A stretch of 64,000 nt of DNA from Blattamonas nauphoetae (GCA_033064195.1 JARBJD010000017.1:310001-374000), one strand, 5' to 3'. Shown: positions 1 through 8,343, numbered from the stretch's first letter. The notes: generated by a model not told the origin, from the sequence alone. Made by a program: numbers and translations.

Positions 1-680
1 CGTTCTTTATTGAATCCTCCAAAGATCCACATCGAATCGATGTTTGACTTCATATCTGCTGACAAACTAAAGAGTTCATGCATAGTCAGAAAGAAAGTGA
101 ACTTCGGTTGTCGATTCTCCAGTAACAAGTCCATCATTGTCATTCTATTTTTGGATGCTCTCCGTTCACCAAGGATTCTACGACAGTCATCAAGAAGGAT
201 AATCGTTTGGAGATTCTTCACTGAGAAGTCCTCAATGTAAAGTGAGTCAAAGAGATTCTCTCTGCATTCATCTGTGATTCTGTTCTGCCATTGATTGTCA
301 AGAATCTCTTCATACGCAGCTTTTGATTCAGAGAGTTCCAACAGAAATGGAAGTGCATCATCGTATTTCACTTTGACATAAGGAACGTTCAGTATTGGTT
401 TGAATTGATCGAAGGTTGGATCAATGTTCTTATCGGTGACGAAGACAAAGAGGTGAAACAGTTCATTTCTGACCTGAACATTTTGGAGTTTGGCAACTTC
501 TCGAAGAGCATTGAAGGTCTTTCCACTTCCTCTGTTTCCAACGAGGACATTGACACTATTGCGATTGAAATTCAAGTCTGGATGAATCTGTGATTGCACT
601 TCATGAGAAACATTCCTATTTGATGCTTCACTCAATTTTGTATTCACATAGGCTGTTAGAGACATCGATGATTTGTTCAT
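1..680 (-). CDS. Packaging-type ATPase of the virus-like element (partial at window edge)
   Basis: This open frame starts at 680 and runs off the left edge, about 226 residues visible. It shows a Walker A motif GNRGSGKT about 50 residues in and a hydrophobic strand ending in ILLDDC that fits a Walker B. Known: A32/FtsK-HerA ATPases of Polintons, virophages and polinton-like viruses have this layout and power genome packaging. It is transcribed away from the late-type gene block, with 61 bp between its start and the next gene. The alternative is another P-loop NTPase; the neighbours favour packaging. Confidence 0.7.
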   Translation of the reverse strand, partial: MNKSSMSLTAYVNTKLSEASNRNVSHEVQSQIHPDLNFNRNSVNVLVGNRGSGKTFNALREVAKLQNVQVRNELFHLFVFVTDKNIDPTFDQFKPILNVPYVKVKYDDALPFLLELSESKAAYEEILDNQWQNRITDECRENLFDSLYIEDFSVKNLQTIILLDDCRRILGERRASKNRMTMMDLLLENRQPKFTFFLTMHELFSLSADMKSNIDSMWIFGGFNKE

Positions 681-714
681 TTGTGATTTAACTCTAATTA
701 AAATATACTTTTGG

Positions 715-726
715 TTTTTTTATTTT
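715..726 (+). promoter_or_regulatory. T-rich late-type promoter motif
   Basis: A TTTTTTTATTTT run lies 15 bp before the start codon at 742, in the gap between the divergent ATPase gene and the first rightward gene. It is the same kind of motif found before six more genes of the element. Confidence 0.5.
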
Positions 727-741
727 GTATGAAAACACACA

Positions 742-1704
742 ATGTCACAAAAGATAGTGTACGTTCAACCACAAAGAAAAGCACAAGCGAAGAAACCAAA
801 AATGAGATACGGACCGGAGACTCAAGCAGCATTGAAACGTATCTATGCCGACGATGATATTCAAACCAGACGCAATGATGCTCTGTGTAGTCTTCCATCA
901 GCTCGTGAGTATATTTCGAGAACTGGACGAAATTGGACTGCGAAAGTAGAACAATATGGACAAGTTCCTGATGTGATGGTCTACGATAATGATACTGGAG
1001 ATCTGATTGCAGTCAATGGTGCCATGCTAACTCCATACAACAGTAGACCAGTCAAAGAGACATACTACGCAATGAATCCAACACCAGATATGCGAAGACA
1101 GAAACCATACACATCATTCAATCAAGAGAATGGAAGGAGAATCAAAGCTGTACATCGGAATTTCCTCAAAAATGGAACATACGATTTACCAACCAATTAT
1201 CGAGACATCAGCTATGAAGAGATGAAGACTAAACGATCTCAACAACCATATGCATTAATGAAGAGAGCTGTTGGTGAACACATGACAGACACATTGGGAA
1301 TAACTCGTGCAAATCGAAGCAATCCAGCTGATCCCAGCAAGAATGTGTTAGACAATATGGTGTTCAATTCAATTCAATCTCAGATTGCATCACTGATGTG
1401 GGATCAATGGCTTCATGATCATGTTCAGGACTACAATCCCAGTATGAAACAAAAGAAAGCCTTCAAAGATCAGATTTATCCAGTGTTTCTCCAAATGATC
1501 ACTCAAGATACAACGTATTTATCGGAATACTGTACTCGCTATTCAACTCACATATCAACAGAAGTTAATAAACTGAAAGCCAAAGCATTCAAAACAGTCA
1601 CAGATGATGATATCAGTGGATACCAATCTGAAATGCCTGGGTATTATCGATTTGCACAGTTGGACAGTTCTGGAATGGGAGCTATAGATCGAGCAGAAAT
1701 GTAA
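742..1704 (+). CDS. Unknown protein of the virus-like element, 320 aa
   Basis: No family recognised. The N-terminus (about 35 residues) is basic and rich in Lys, Arg and Gln. The rest is a soluble, mixed-charge protein with no membrane segment, cysteine cluster or obvious catalytic motif. It is the first gene of the rightward block and has the shared T-rich motif upstream. Position next to the ATPase and upstream of the capsid genes suggests a virion or assembly role, but that is inference only. Confidence 0.6.
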   Translation: MSQKIVYVQPQRKAQAKKPKMRYGPETQAALKRIYADDDIQTRRNDALCSLPSAREYISRTGRNWTAKVEQYGQVPDVMVYDNDTGDLIAVNGAMLTPYNSRPVKETYYAMNPTPDMRRQKPYTSFNQENGRRIKAVHRNFLKNGTYDLPTNYRDISYEEMKTKRSQQPYALMKRAVGEHMTDTLGITRANRSNPADPSKNVLDNMVFNSIQSQIASLMWDQWLHDHVQDYNPSMKQKKAFKDQIYPVFLQMITQDTTYLSEYCTRYSTHISTEVNKLKAKAFKTVTDDDISGYQSEMPGYYRFAQLDSSGMGAIDRAEM

Positions 1705-1723
1705 ATTTAAAAACATTAATATA

Positions 1724-1737
1724 TATTTTTTATTTTT
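1724..1737 (+). promoter_or_regulatory. T-rich late-type promoter motif
   Basis: TATTTTTTATTTTT ends 10 bp before the start codon at 1748. This is the fullest form of the motif shared by the rightward genes. Confidence 0.55.
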
Positions 1738-1747
1738 ATAGAAAGTG

Positions 1748-2332
1748 ATGCAACCAATTCTAAGTTGTCAATTTCCAAAACACACAAGTTCTTCTTCAGT
1801 ACCAACATCAATCACCAACAATGTCATCATCGACAATAAAGGATCCAATTCTGGAAGATCGAGACTCGAAGATCGTAATGACCAGAGCGCAAATGTGGAG
1901 CTTGAAAATGAACGAGGTGCTTATGATCCACCACTCGAGACATATCCATCAGCGCCAATTCAAAGCCGTTCTATTCCACTTAGGGAGTACACTTCCAACA
2001 TTTCAGCATTTAAAGATCAGTTATTACTTGTCTACAAGAATGCCTTCGCTTGTGAAAAGAAATTGTTGAATAACCTCATTGAACCTTCGAAGAAACTGAT
2101 CACAAACCAAAGTGATTTATGTGCACTGATTGCGACTCTCACTGGAATCAATGATGTGGTGATTGAATTGGATGACCTGTCTGATAAGTGCTTATGTCTG
2201 AATAAACTCCCAGTGTTTAGAACCATTTTCAAGATCCTCGTTGGTGGAAAAGACATGAGTATTGCCTACAATGAAGCATACAACACCATCCTCAATTATG
2301 GCATTTCTCTGACGAAAGCAATACCCCGTTAG
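1748..2332 (+). CDS. Unknown protein of the virus-like element, 194 aa
   Basis: No family recognised. The first 85 residues are Ser/Asn/Pro-rich and probably disordered. The C-terminal 110 residues look helical, with alternating charged and aliphatic residues. The start at the ATG at 1748 is preferred because the shared T-rich motif lies directly before it. It sits between the 320-residue protein and the two small amphipathic proteins, so a structural or assembly role is plausible. Confidence 0.55.
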   Translation: MQPILSCQFPKHTSSSSVPTSITNNVIIDNKGSNSGRSRLEDRNDQSANVELENERGAYDPPLETYPSAPIQSRSIPLREYTSNISAFKDQLLLVYKNAFACEKKLLNNLIEPSKKLITNQSDLCALIATLTGINDVVIELDDLSDKCLCLNKLPVFRTIFKILVGGKDMSIAYNEAYNTILNYGISLTKAIPR

Positions 2333-2383
2333 TGTAGAAATCTCTTCTGAGATTATTTCCTCGTTAAAATTATAAATGAATTG

Positions 2384-2397
2384 TATTTTTTATTTTT
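2384..2397 (+). promoter_or_regulatory. T-rich late-type promoter motif
   Basis: TATTTTTTATTTTT, 48 bp before the start codon at 2446, the largest motif-to-ATG distance in the block. Confidence 0.5.
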
Positions 2398-2445
2398 ACT
2401 TAAATAGACTTCGTCTCTTCAACACAATTTCTCAAAATTGCATAA

Positions 2446-2787
2446 ATGGCACCAGGAAGTTTCAACAAACTCAAAAATATCGGCAAGCAATTCTTTCAAT
2501 TCATCAAACCTCTAGCTCCAACATTGCTTCAAGTCGGTGGTGGATTACTCTCTCAAACGAACAGTAAATTCGGACAAACAGCAGGAGGAATACTCAATGG
2601 ATTAGGAGGAATGATGGACGTTTATCAACAGTCTCGTAGAGGCTCTGAGTGGGACACTCAACAAAACAAAGCGATCAATCGAGCACAGAAACCGCAGATG
2701 ATCGAGTACGAACCTCCACGAAATGGACGATACTCCAATGATGATATGCCACTCTCGTCCAATTCCAAAATTCAATTCAAAGGATAA
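2446..2787 (+). CDS. Small amphipathic virion-type protein 1, 113 aa
   Basis: The protein begins MAPGSFNKLKNIGKQF and continues as a basic amphipathic stretch followed by a Gly-rich hydrophobic part (residues about 25-60). The C-terminal half is polar with many Arg, Asn and Pro. The next gene also begins MAPG and has the same layout, so the two look like paralogues. Known: adenovirus protein VI and comparable proteins in Polintons are small, with an N-terminal amphipathic helix that disrupts membranes. Assignment to that functional class is inference from layout only. Confidence 0.55.
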   Translation: MAPGSFNKLKNIGKQFFQFIKPLAPTLLQVGGGLLSQTNSKFGQTAGGILNGLGGMMDVYQQSRRGSEWDTQQNKAINRAQKPQMIEYEPPRNGRYSNDDMPLSSNSKIQFKG

Positions 2788-2806
2788 ACATTCACTAGTA
2801 TTCGAA

Positions 2807-2818
2807 TATTTTTATTTT
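2807..2818 (+). promoter_or_regulatory. T-rich late-type promoter motif
   Basis: TATTTTTATTTT ends 6 bp before the start codon at 2825. It supports that ATG over an upstream in-frame one that would overlap the preceding gene. Confidence 0.5.
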
Positions 2819-2824
2819 CCTAAA

Positions 2825-3124
2825 ATGGCACCAGGTTGGTTATTCAAATTAGCAGCAGTTGGCAAAAATATACTCAGAGTTGGAGCTCCATTTCTGAATC
2901 TCATCCCCTTTGTTGGACCACTGATCTCGAAGGTTGCACAGACAGGTGTTGAAATGATTCCAGACGTGAAATCGGATCAGCAAATCCACGCAGAAAAGAT
3001 GGTACAATATGAGCAAGCAATGAATGAAGGAAACACAGCAGTTGCAAACAAGCTCAGAGGAGAAATACTGAGACTTGAAGAAAAGCTGAAACCAAAGAAG
3101 AAGAAACCAAAAAAGTCTCGCTAG
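2825..3124 (+). CDS. Small amphipathic virion-type protein 2, 99 aa
   Basis: Begins MAPGWLFKLAAVGKN, then a long hydrophobic stretch to about residue 45 ending near FVGPLISK. A Glu-rich helix follows and a strongly basic tail of Lys-Lys-Pro repeats. The layout parallels the preceding 113-residue protein, which suggests duplication. A membrane-active or core role comparable to adenovirus VI or X proteins is inference. The start is fixed by the T-rich motif and the short spacing. It ends at the first arm of a 15-bp inverted repeat. Confidence 0.55.
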   Translation: MAPGWLFKLAAVGKNILRVGAPFLNLIPFVGPLISKVAQTGVEMIPDVKSDQQIHAEKMVQYEQAMNEGNTAVANKLRGEILRLEEKLKPKKKKPKKSR

Positions 3125-3138
3125 AGGCTTCGAACCCT
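3124..3138 (+). repeat. Left arm of 15-bp inverted repeat flanking a capsid gene
   Basis: GAGGCTTCGAACCCT here is the exact reverse complement of positions 5066-5080. The arms lie just after the stop of the gene before and just after the stop of the 619-residue capsid-like gene. Confidence 0.7.
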
Positions 3139-3174
3139 TTCAGAGAAAAAGTGAAAGAGAAATAGGCAATATTG

Positions 3175-3187
3175 TTTTTTTATTTTT
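3175..3187 (+). promoter_or_regulatory. T-rich late-type promoter motif
   Basis: TTTTTTTATTTTT ends 6 bp before the start codon at 3194 of the first capsid-like gene. Confidence 0.55.
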
Positions 3188-3193
3188 GTTAAA

Positions 3194-5053
3194 ATGAACT
3201 CACATTTAACACATCTGACAAACAAAAGAACAGGAGCATCATCATTGACTGGAAATACCACTGGAAGGATAGAATACACAAGAGATGACATGGGTCAAAT
3301 ACAACAGCAACTGATGTCCGAACATCACATTAATTACCTCATGAATGATGGAGCACATAGTACTTCGATACAGGAATTGAAACCATCAGAGAATGCACGC
3401 TTCTACACAGGACAAGAGATAATCATTCCATTGACTGGTAATCAGGACATCTGTCAAATTGATGATTCCTTCATTACGTTCACTATGACGGCGACATTGA
3501 GACTCAATAATTGGCAAACTACAGCTGGTAAGGTTGGATCGTACATGAATGAGAGGATATTCATCTTCGTTGGACTCAAGCATTCAGCATCAATCTTTCG
3601 TGACCTTACTGTTCTTCACAACAATCAGAGAATCATCAGCACAACAAACAATGATGTATCAATGGAATCTCACATCTACAATATGATCAAACCGAAGAGT
3701 CAATTGGAGAATCGAAAACATTGTCACACACCTTGGCAGAATGCTTGGAATCATGATGAATCGGTTGCTGGTGTTTATATTCCACTTTCGGATTTTACAA
3801 CGACGTCTGGAACAGGAGTGTTTCAAGACACTATTGATATACCAATTCGTGTGTCAATCAATCTTGAAGATCTACTGATATTCTCTGGAATGACTGACTA
3901 TCCAAAATGTCTCTTTGGCGATTTGAAATTGAGTGTGCACATGAATGAGGATGCGTTTGTTTGTTGTTCTGTTAATCCTGAACTCACTTTGAAAGATACG
4001 CTATCATCACTCGTAACTGGAACAGCAGCAGCACCAACTATTAAAGCAGCCATTCTCAATTGTATTCAACATCGTCCCTACTTTCTGAATAATCTCGTAA
4101 CCTCATGCACAAAGAACTTTGTTCAAATTGGTCAATCATTTCTGCAACCAACAGTTACCAAAGACATTGTTTGTTCAACAGCCAATGTCGTGACAACAGA
4201 ACCTGAATTTGTGGATCAGTACATTTCATTGAATATTACAAACTATCGGATTGATGATGTGTATTGCATGAGTGCTGGATACAAAATGAAAGATGGTGCG
4301 AAAGAGAATCTGAAGCAGATGTACACAAATCGTCCTGGAACAATTCCAGCTGAGAAGATATCGTTCTATCCATTTCAGAAGACACCAACGGCAACAGGAA
4401 TTGATTGTACTCAGCAAATGGTTGTTGTGAATGCAAAGGATATTATGCTCCTCTTTCGTCATTACGAAAATGAAGTCACTTGCTTCCACAATCCAATGCA
4501 GAAGAACATCCAAGTGACTATGCAAAACAGGTATTATCCAGAACAACCGACTACAACAATTGGAGCTCGCTTCTATCAGTTTGCATTATCGACTCTCAAT
4601 CTCGATTCGTACCTTGCTGTTCCAGATGATTTGGAGCGATCACTGACGGATTCTCTTGTGGAAGAAAAACTCACTGGTGACGGAACATATCCCAATGAAA
4701 CAATGACAAGAGTTCGTCCAGTTCATGACAATACTGACTTCCTTCTGTGCTTTCCTACTCAGAGGAGTGGATGTCCAACAAACTGTAATGATTCGATCAG
4801 TTCAAAAGGAAATACTGCTGTCACTTTAAGATCCCATCCAATCTATCAAGGTAATCTCGATACATACTATAATGTATACAACCCAAGTCAGAGTGGTGGT
4901 GATATGACAACATTTACACATCCTCCAGCACCAATATTAGCAACCACTGCAACCACATGGTGGGTATTACGATACAGCAATGGTGAACCAAAAGTTGAGT
5001 ACTATCCTAATCACACACTGAAAGCGTTGCACAAAGATTTGGGAATCCTGTAG
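3194..5053 (+). CDS. Capsid-like protein A of the virus-like element, 619 aa
   Basis: Long, beta-rich, soluble protein with no signal peptide. It is clearly related along its length to the next gene: both have an N-terminal SIQE(L/V) stretch, an IFVG(L/Y)K motif, a conserved KHC-x(3)-W block and a matching C-terminal Pro-rich PPAPILA/PPPPILA segment. Known: double-jelly-roll major capsid proteins of Polintons and polinton-like viruses are of this size and lie near the ATPase and small virion proteins. I infer the major capsid or its sister. The family was not confirmed by structure or profile search. Confidence 0.6.
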   Translation: MNSHLTHLTNKRTGASSLTGNTTGRIEYTRDDMGQIQQQLMSEHHINYLMNDGAHSTSIQELKPSENARFYTGQEIIIPLTGNQDICQIDDSFITFTMTATLRLNNWQTTAGKVGSYMNERIFIFVGLKHSASIFRDLTVLHNNQRIISTTNNDVSMESHIYNMIKPKSQLENRKHCHTPWQNAWNHDESVAGVYIPLSDFTTTSGTGVFQDTIDIPIRVSINLEDLLIFSGMTDYPKCLFGDLKLSVHMNEDAFVCCSVNPELTLKDTLSSLVTGTAAAPTIKAAILNCIQHRPYFLNNLVTSCTKNFVQIGQSFLQPTVTKDIVCSTANVVTTEPEFVDQYISLNITNYRIDDVYCMSAGYKMKDGAKENLKQMYTNRPGTIPAEKISFYPFQKTPTATGIDCTQQMVVVNAKDIMLLFRHYENEVTCFHNPMQKNIQVTMQNRYYPEQPTTTIGARFYQFALSTLNLDSYLAVPDDLERSLTDSLVEEKLTGDGTYPNETMTRVRPVHDNTDFLLCFPTQRSGCPTNCNDSISSKGNTAVTLRSHPIYQGNLDTYYNVYNPSQSGGDMTTFTHPPAPILATTATTWWVLRYSNGEPKVEYYPNHTLKALHKDLGIL

Positions 5054-5065
5054 AGACTCTCATCG

Positions 5066-5080
5066 AGGGTTCGAAGCCTC
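5066..5080 (-). repeat. Right arm of 15-bp inverted repeat flanking a capsid gene
   Basis: AGGGTTCGAAGCCTC, exact reverse complement of 3124-3138, 13 bp past the stop codon of the 619-residue protein. It may act in 3'-end formation or mark a past duplication or inversion boundary. Confidence 0.7.
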
Positions 5081-5118
5081 TGGCGAGACAAAACAGTAAA
5101 AGAAATTATTGATATTGT

Positions 5119-5131
5119 ATTTTTTATTTTT
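5119..5131 (+). promoter_or_regulatory. T-rich late-type promoter motif
   Basis: ATTTTTTATTTTT-type run ending 6 bp before the start codon at 5138. The wider context GATATTGTATTTTTTATTTTT closely matches that before 3194. Confidence 0.55.
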
Positions 5132-5137
5132 CTATAA

Positions 5138-6826
5138 ATGAGAAGTATCAGATCAAATCAATCCAAACCAACATCGACACTAATCGAACAAATTGAAGTG
5201 CAATCGTACATGCCAAAACAGTGGGATTCAGAACCTCACATCTACTCCATCCAAGAAGTGCATCCAACCAATCCTCCCATGCCATGCAGAATTGGAGACG
5301 AGATTGAAGTTCCACTGTGCTATGACGGTCATGATGTGACTGAGTTTGCGAAGAGTCATTTGCGTATCGATCTCACGATGACCTTTCCGTATTCATTTCA
5401 GATTGGTGAAACGGGAGATTACGTCGGACTATCCGGAATATTCGTCGGATACAAATCGTCATCAGATGCAATTCGAGATATGAGACTCGTCGACAGGCAT
5501 GGAAACATTATTGACAACACACTTCAGAATAATCATGTTCACGAATCATTTCTGTACCACACATTCAAGTCACATGAAGAGAAAAACAATATGAAGCATT
5601 GTTACAGTCTGTGGGAAAATGTTCAGAGAATGGATCAGAGTGTGTGTGGATTCTATTATGTCCCAGTCAACAGAAGCAAAAAAGAATTCACTGCGACAAT
5701 TCCTTTAGTGATTCCATTTGTGAATCTACTTCCATTGAGTACATTTGATCAGTATCCGAATTCAATCTTTGGTAATTTACGTTTGAGATTTCACTTGACA
5801 ACTGATTCGCTTGTGTATTGCCCCATTCGAACTTCAACTGTCATTCAAAAATCTTCCCAAGGTTGCCGTGAATTGTTTCCAGAAAAAGACTTAACATCTC
5901 TTACGGATCGAGCCAAAATGATCTTGATGTCTGAGGGTGACTTTTCTCCAGTAACACAGGAATTTACACAGATAGGAAATCCAGTTCTGAAAGCTAGCGA
6001 TAACTACAGTTTTGTTTACAATGCCAATACAGTCATTGAGGTTAAAACCAAAGAATTCACTTGCACGGTACTTTCTTCATCGGTGGAGAAAGTCTCAACA
6101 ATTTGTTACGGATATCAAATCACTGATGCAACAAAACAATCCCTCTTCAACACATATTCGAAGACTTTGTATGTCATGAAAGCAGAAAGAATTGACACTC
6201 AATCATTTCAATCAAAAGCAACAGCGATGGGAGTTCGATCAAACATCAGCATCAAACTCAACAATCTCATGAATCTCATGTGTTTATTCCCTGAAAGACC
6301 TAATGAGTGTACAGTCTTCAGAAATCCTCACTACGTTGGTCTGTTCGAAATGTTAGGAAGCAACTTTCCCAATTTTCCGATGTCAACGATCTCACCAGAG
6401 TTCTATCAAATGATGATGGTGAATGGTGACTTCATTGGTTGTTCCGCAACTGAAGAGTTTGAGAATTCAATTTGTTCAACTCGAGTGTTTGACTATAGAG
6501 GAAAGGATATCAAGAGAACAAAACCAGTTACGGATGCAACTTCATTCACATTCATGGTTCCAACAGATCGAAGTGAAATCGCTGGTGGTGAAGAAGGTGT
6601 ATCGACAGCTGAGTCAGTGAACATTGTCTTCAGAGGATCACCAATCAATCAGGGAGAACTCGATCCATATTTCACCTCAACTCCAGAAGGTCCTCCTCCA
6701 CCAATATTGGCATTGCATCAGGCTACATACTGGTTGTTCTGGATCGAAAATGGACAACCACGAGTGCGATATGTCATTGATCGTCGACTCCAAGAAGCAT
6801 ATGAAGAAGTGAAGAGAGGTTATTGA
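5138..6826 (+). CDS. Capsid-like protein B of the virus-like element, 562 aa
   Basis: Paralogue of the upstream 619-residue protein, sharing the IFVGYK motif, the KHC-x(3)-W block, the FG(N/D)L(R/K)L strand and the PPPPILAL C-terminus. The two differ too much to be a recent tandem copy. Two capsid paralogues may occupy different positions in one capsid or serve alternative particles; both ideas are inference. It carries its own upstream T-rich motif and is followed by a short gap to the next gene. Confidence 0.6.
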   Translation: MRSIRSNQSKPTSTLIEQIEVQSYMPKQWDSEPHIYSIQEVHPTNPPMPCRIGDEIEVPLCYDGHDVTEFAKSHLRIDLTMTFPYSFQIGETGDYVGLSGIFVGYKSSSDAIRDMRLVDRHGNIIDNTLQNNHVHESFLYHTFKSHEEKNNMKHCYSLWENVQRMDQSVCGFYYVPVNRSKKEFTATIPLVIPFVNLLPLSTFDQYPNSIFGNLRLRFHLTTDSLVYCPIRTSTVIQKSSQGCRELFPEKDLTSLTDRAKMILMSEGDFSPVTQEFTQIGNPVLKASDNYSFVYNANTVIEVKTKEFTCTVLSSSVEKVSTICYGYQITDATKQSLFNTYSKTLYVMKAERIDTQSFQSKATAMGVRSNISIKLNNLMNLMCLFPERPNECTVFRNPHYVGLFEMLGSNFPNFPMSTISPEFYQMMMVNGDFIGCSATEEFENSICSTRVFDYRGKDIKRTKPVTDATSFTFMVPTDRSEIAGGEEGVSTAESVNIVFRGSPINQGELDPYFTSTPEGPPPPILALHQATYWLFWIENGQPRVRYVIDRRLQEAYEEVKRGY

Positions 6827-6841
6827 ACAGAACAAATATGA

Positions 6842-6853
6842 TATTTTATTTTT
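6842..6853 (+). promoter_or_regulatory. T-rich late-type promoter motif
   Basis: TATTTTATTTTT ends 13 bp before the start codon at 6867. Confidence 0.5.
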
Positions 6854-6866
6854 GAAGAAAACAAAG

Positions 6867-7298
6867 ATGGTGAAGCGTTATTTCTCAATTCAGAATTCTC
6901 ACACTGCTCAACTCCCTCCTGATTTTACCAATTCGAGAAATCAAAAATTTGTTCACTTCCTCGACTGCAAACTCATTCATGTGAAAGAAGAGATAAGTAA
7001 TGCATCGACAGTCGTTTCAAAAGACATTCCTCAGCACATAACTATCCATGGTGATTGGATCCAGACTGATGCATTCAATGACTCGTTTGTTGCCTTCTGT
7101 AACGAACAGATTGCGAAGCGAAAGAAGTGGGAATTAACTACTCGACAATCAATTGTGAAGATCTGGTTCAAAGACAGTTCTGGTGAATCAATCGAGATGG
7201 AAACAACGGAGACAATCAATGGAAAAATAACCAAAGAGTACTATGAATTTCTGGTTGATCTCATGTTGGAGTATTCATGCTTCGCATTTCTAGTATGA
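6867..7298 (+). CDS. Unknown small protein of the virus-like element, 143 aa
   Basis: No family recognised. It is a mixed alpha/beta-looking protein with several alternating hydrophobic strands and a hydrophobic C-terminus. The start at 6867 is preferred to an earlier non-ATG position because of motif spacing. It is the last rightward gene; its stop abuts the stop of the leftward fibre-like gene, so the two are transcribed tail to tail. A minor structural role is a guess. Confidence 0.5.
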   Translation: MVKRYFSIQNSHTAQLPPDFTNSRNQKFVHFLDCKLIHVKEEISNASTVVSKDIPQHITIHGDWIQTDAFNDSFVAFCNEQIAKRKKWELTTRQSIVKIWFKDSSGESIEMETTETINGKITKEYYEFLVDLMLEYSCFAFLV

Positions 7299-8177
7299 CT
7301 ACGTCATGGTATTAGTCAGTGAATTATATTTTTGGATTAGTTCATTTATGAGTGTCTGTTGTTGTCCGACGATAGAGGATAATTCCTGAATGGCTTTCAC
7401 ACAAAAGCATGAGAGTTCTGCGTAATCAACTTGAAGACAATCTGGATTGGAATCATTCACAACTTCAGGAAAGATTTCTTGGATCTGTTGTGCAATCACT
7501 CCAATGTGTTTCTTCTCACTTTCCTTCTTCAGACATTCACATTTCTCTTTGCAGTTCCTCAAGTGTTCTTCATCAGTCTCCCTCTCGATTTGCTTTGTCA
7601 CTTTGTTGATCTTCGAGTCAAATGTGTTGAATTGGTACTGCACGATTTCGACTTTATTCAGTTGTTCAAGAACATTGGGGTATGGTTCAATATTTCTTTT
7701 CACTCTTCTGTCTGATAGCTGAGAAAAACTTCCTGTTGTGGATATTGAAAAGACTCCTGAACCAGTGTCCTCATCGTAGTAATACAAAGCTGGTGAGTCA
7801 CACGGTGACCACATAATGATACCATCACCATTGAACTGAATTCCTGAAGTTTCTGAAAGCGATTGTGAAATTGATATGCCAGACTTAAATGTTGAAGCTG
7901 GATATGTTCCAGGATACTTCGGAAGTGATCCCTCTGAGATATTCCACTTCGCTCCATTCACATTAATCAATCCTCCGATTGTTGGTGTCGTGATTGATCC
8001 ATTTGTGCTCACCACTTTTTGGATTGAAGATATCGCTGTCTTGTGTGCTTCTGTTGTCTTCTGAAGTGAGTCAATCACTGCTGCATTCTCGTTGGTTGTT
8101 GAGAGATTATGATCAATCATTTTCTCAATCATTTGTGAATTGTATTTTTGTCGATTCATTTTTGGTTGCTCTTTCAT
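7299..8177 (-). CDS. Fibre-like protein with C-terminal S74-type intramolecular chaperone domain, 292 aa
   Basis: The N-terminal third is polar and helical. The middle is Gly/Ser/Thr-rich like a trimeric fibre. The C-terminal 130 residues carry the recognisable S74 signature: SDRRVKRNIEPYP, a tyrosine-containing strand, then KKHIGVIAQQIQEIFPEVV and a final helix. Known: Peptidase_S74 domains trimerise phage and viral fibres and then cleave themselves off. I infer a host-attachment spike or fibre. It is on the opposite strand to the capsid block. The start at 8177 is chosen because an AT-rich TTTTAATTT box lies directly upstream. Confidence 0.75.
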   Translation of the reverse strand: MKEQPKMNRQKYNSQMIEKMIDHNLSTTNENAAVIDSLQKTTEAHKTAISSIQKVVSTNGSITTPTIGGLINVNGAKWNISEGSLPKYPGTYPASTFKSGISISQSLSETSGIQFNGDGIIMWSPCDSPALYYYDEDTGSGVFSISTTGSFSQLSDRRVKRNIEPYPNVLEQLNKVEIVQYQFNTFDSKINKVTKQIERETDEEHLRNCKEKCECLKKESEKKHIGVIAQQIQEIFPEVVNDSNPDCLQVDYAELSCFCVKAIQELSSIVGQQQTLINELIQKYNSLTNTMT

Positions 8178-8337
8178 TGAAATTAAAATTCTTGATTCCC
8201 TCATGAACATACGTCACCGGCACATTATGTCTGTCATACTCAGAGACTAGTGAACAGTTCTCTTCTCTCATTGATTCAATTAATGCTTGTTCTGAACATA
8301 CTCGACGTCTTTCCTTGTACATCGCAGTTGGATTCAT
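8125..8337 (-). CDS. Small repeat-type protein of the virus-like element, 70 aa
   Basis: Its middle (ALIESMREENCSLVSEY, then PVTYVHEGI) closely resembles units of the 197-residue protein at 10654-11247, which reads LIESMKNENCELISEY and PVSYRHEGI. It overlaps the start of the fibre-like gene by 53 bp in another frame. The upstream MITE begins 6 bp before its start codon, with an AT-rich promoter-like box on the far side of the MITE. It is a member of the same element-specific repeat family; function unknown. Confidence 0.45.
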   Translation of the reverse strand: MNPTAMYKERRRVCSEQALIESMREENCSLVSEYDRHNVPVTYVHEGIKNFNFNERATKNESTKIQFTND

Positions 8338-8343
8338 TTAATA

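Noticed and set aside
3124-5080. GGTTCGAAGCC-like words suggesting tRNA T-arms
   Set aside because: No acceptor, D or anticodon stems could be built around either copy; they are better read as a 15-bp inverted repeat.
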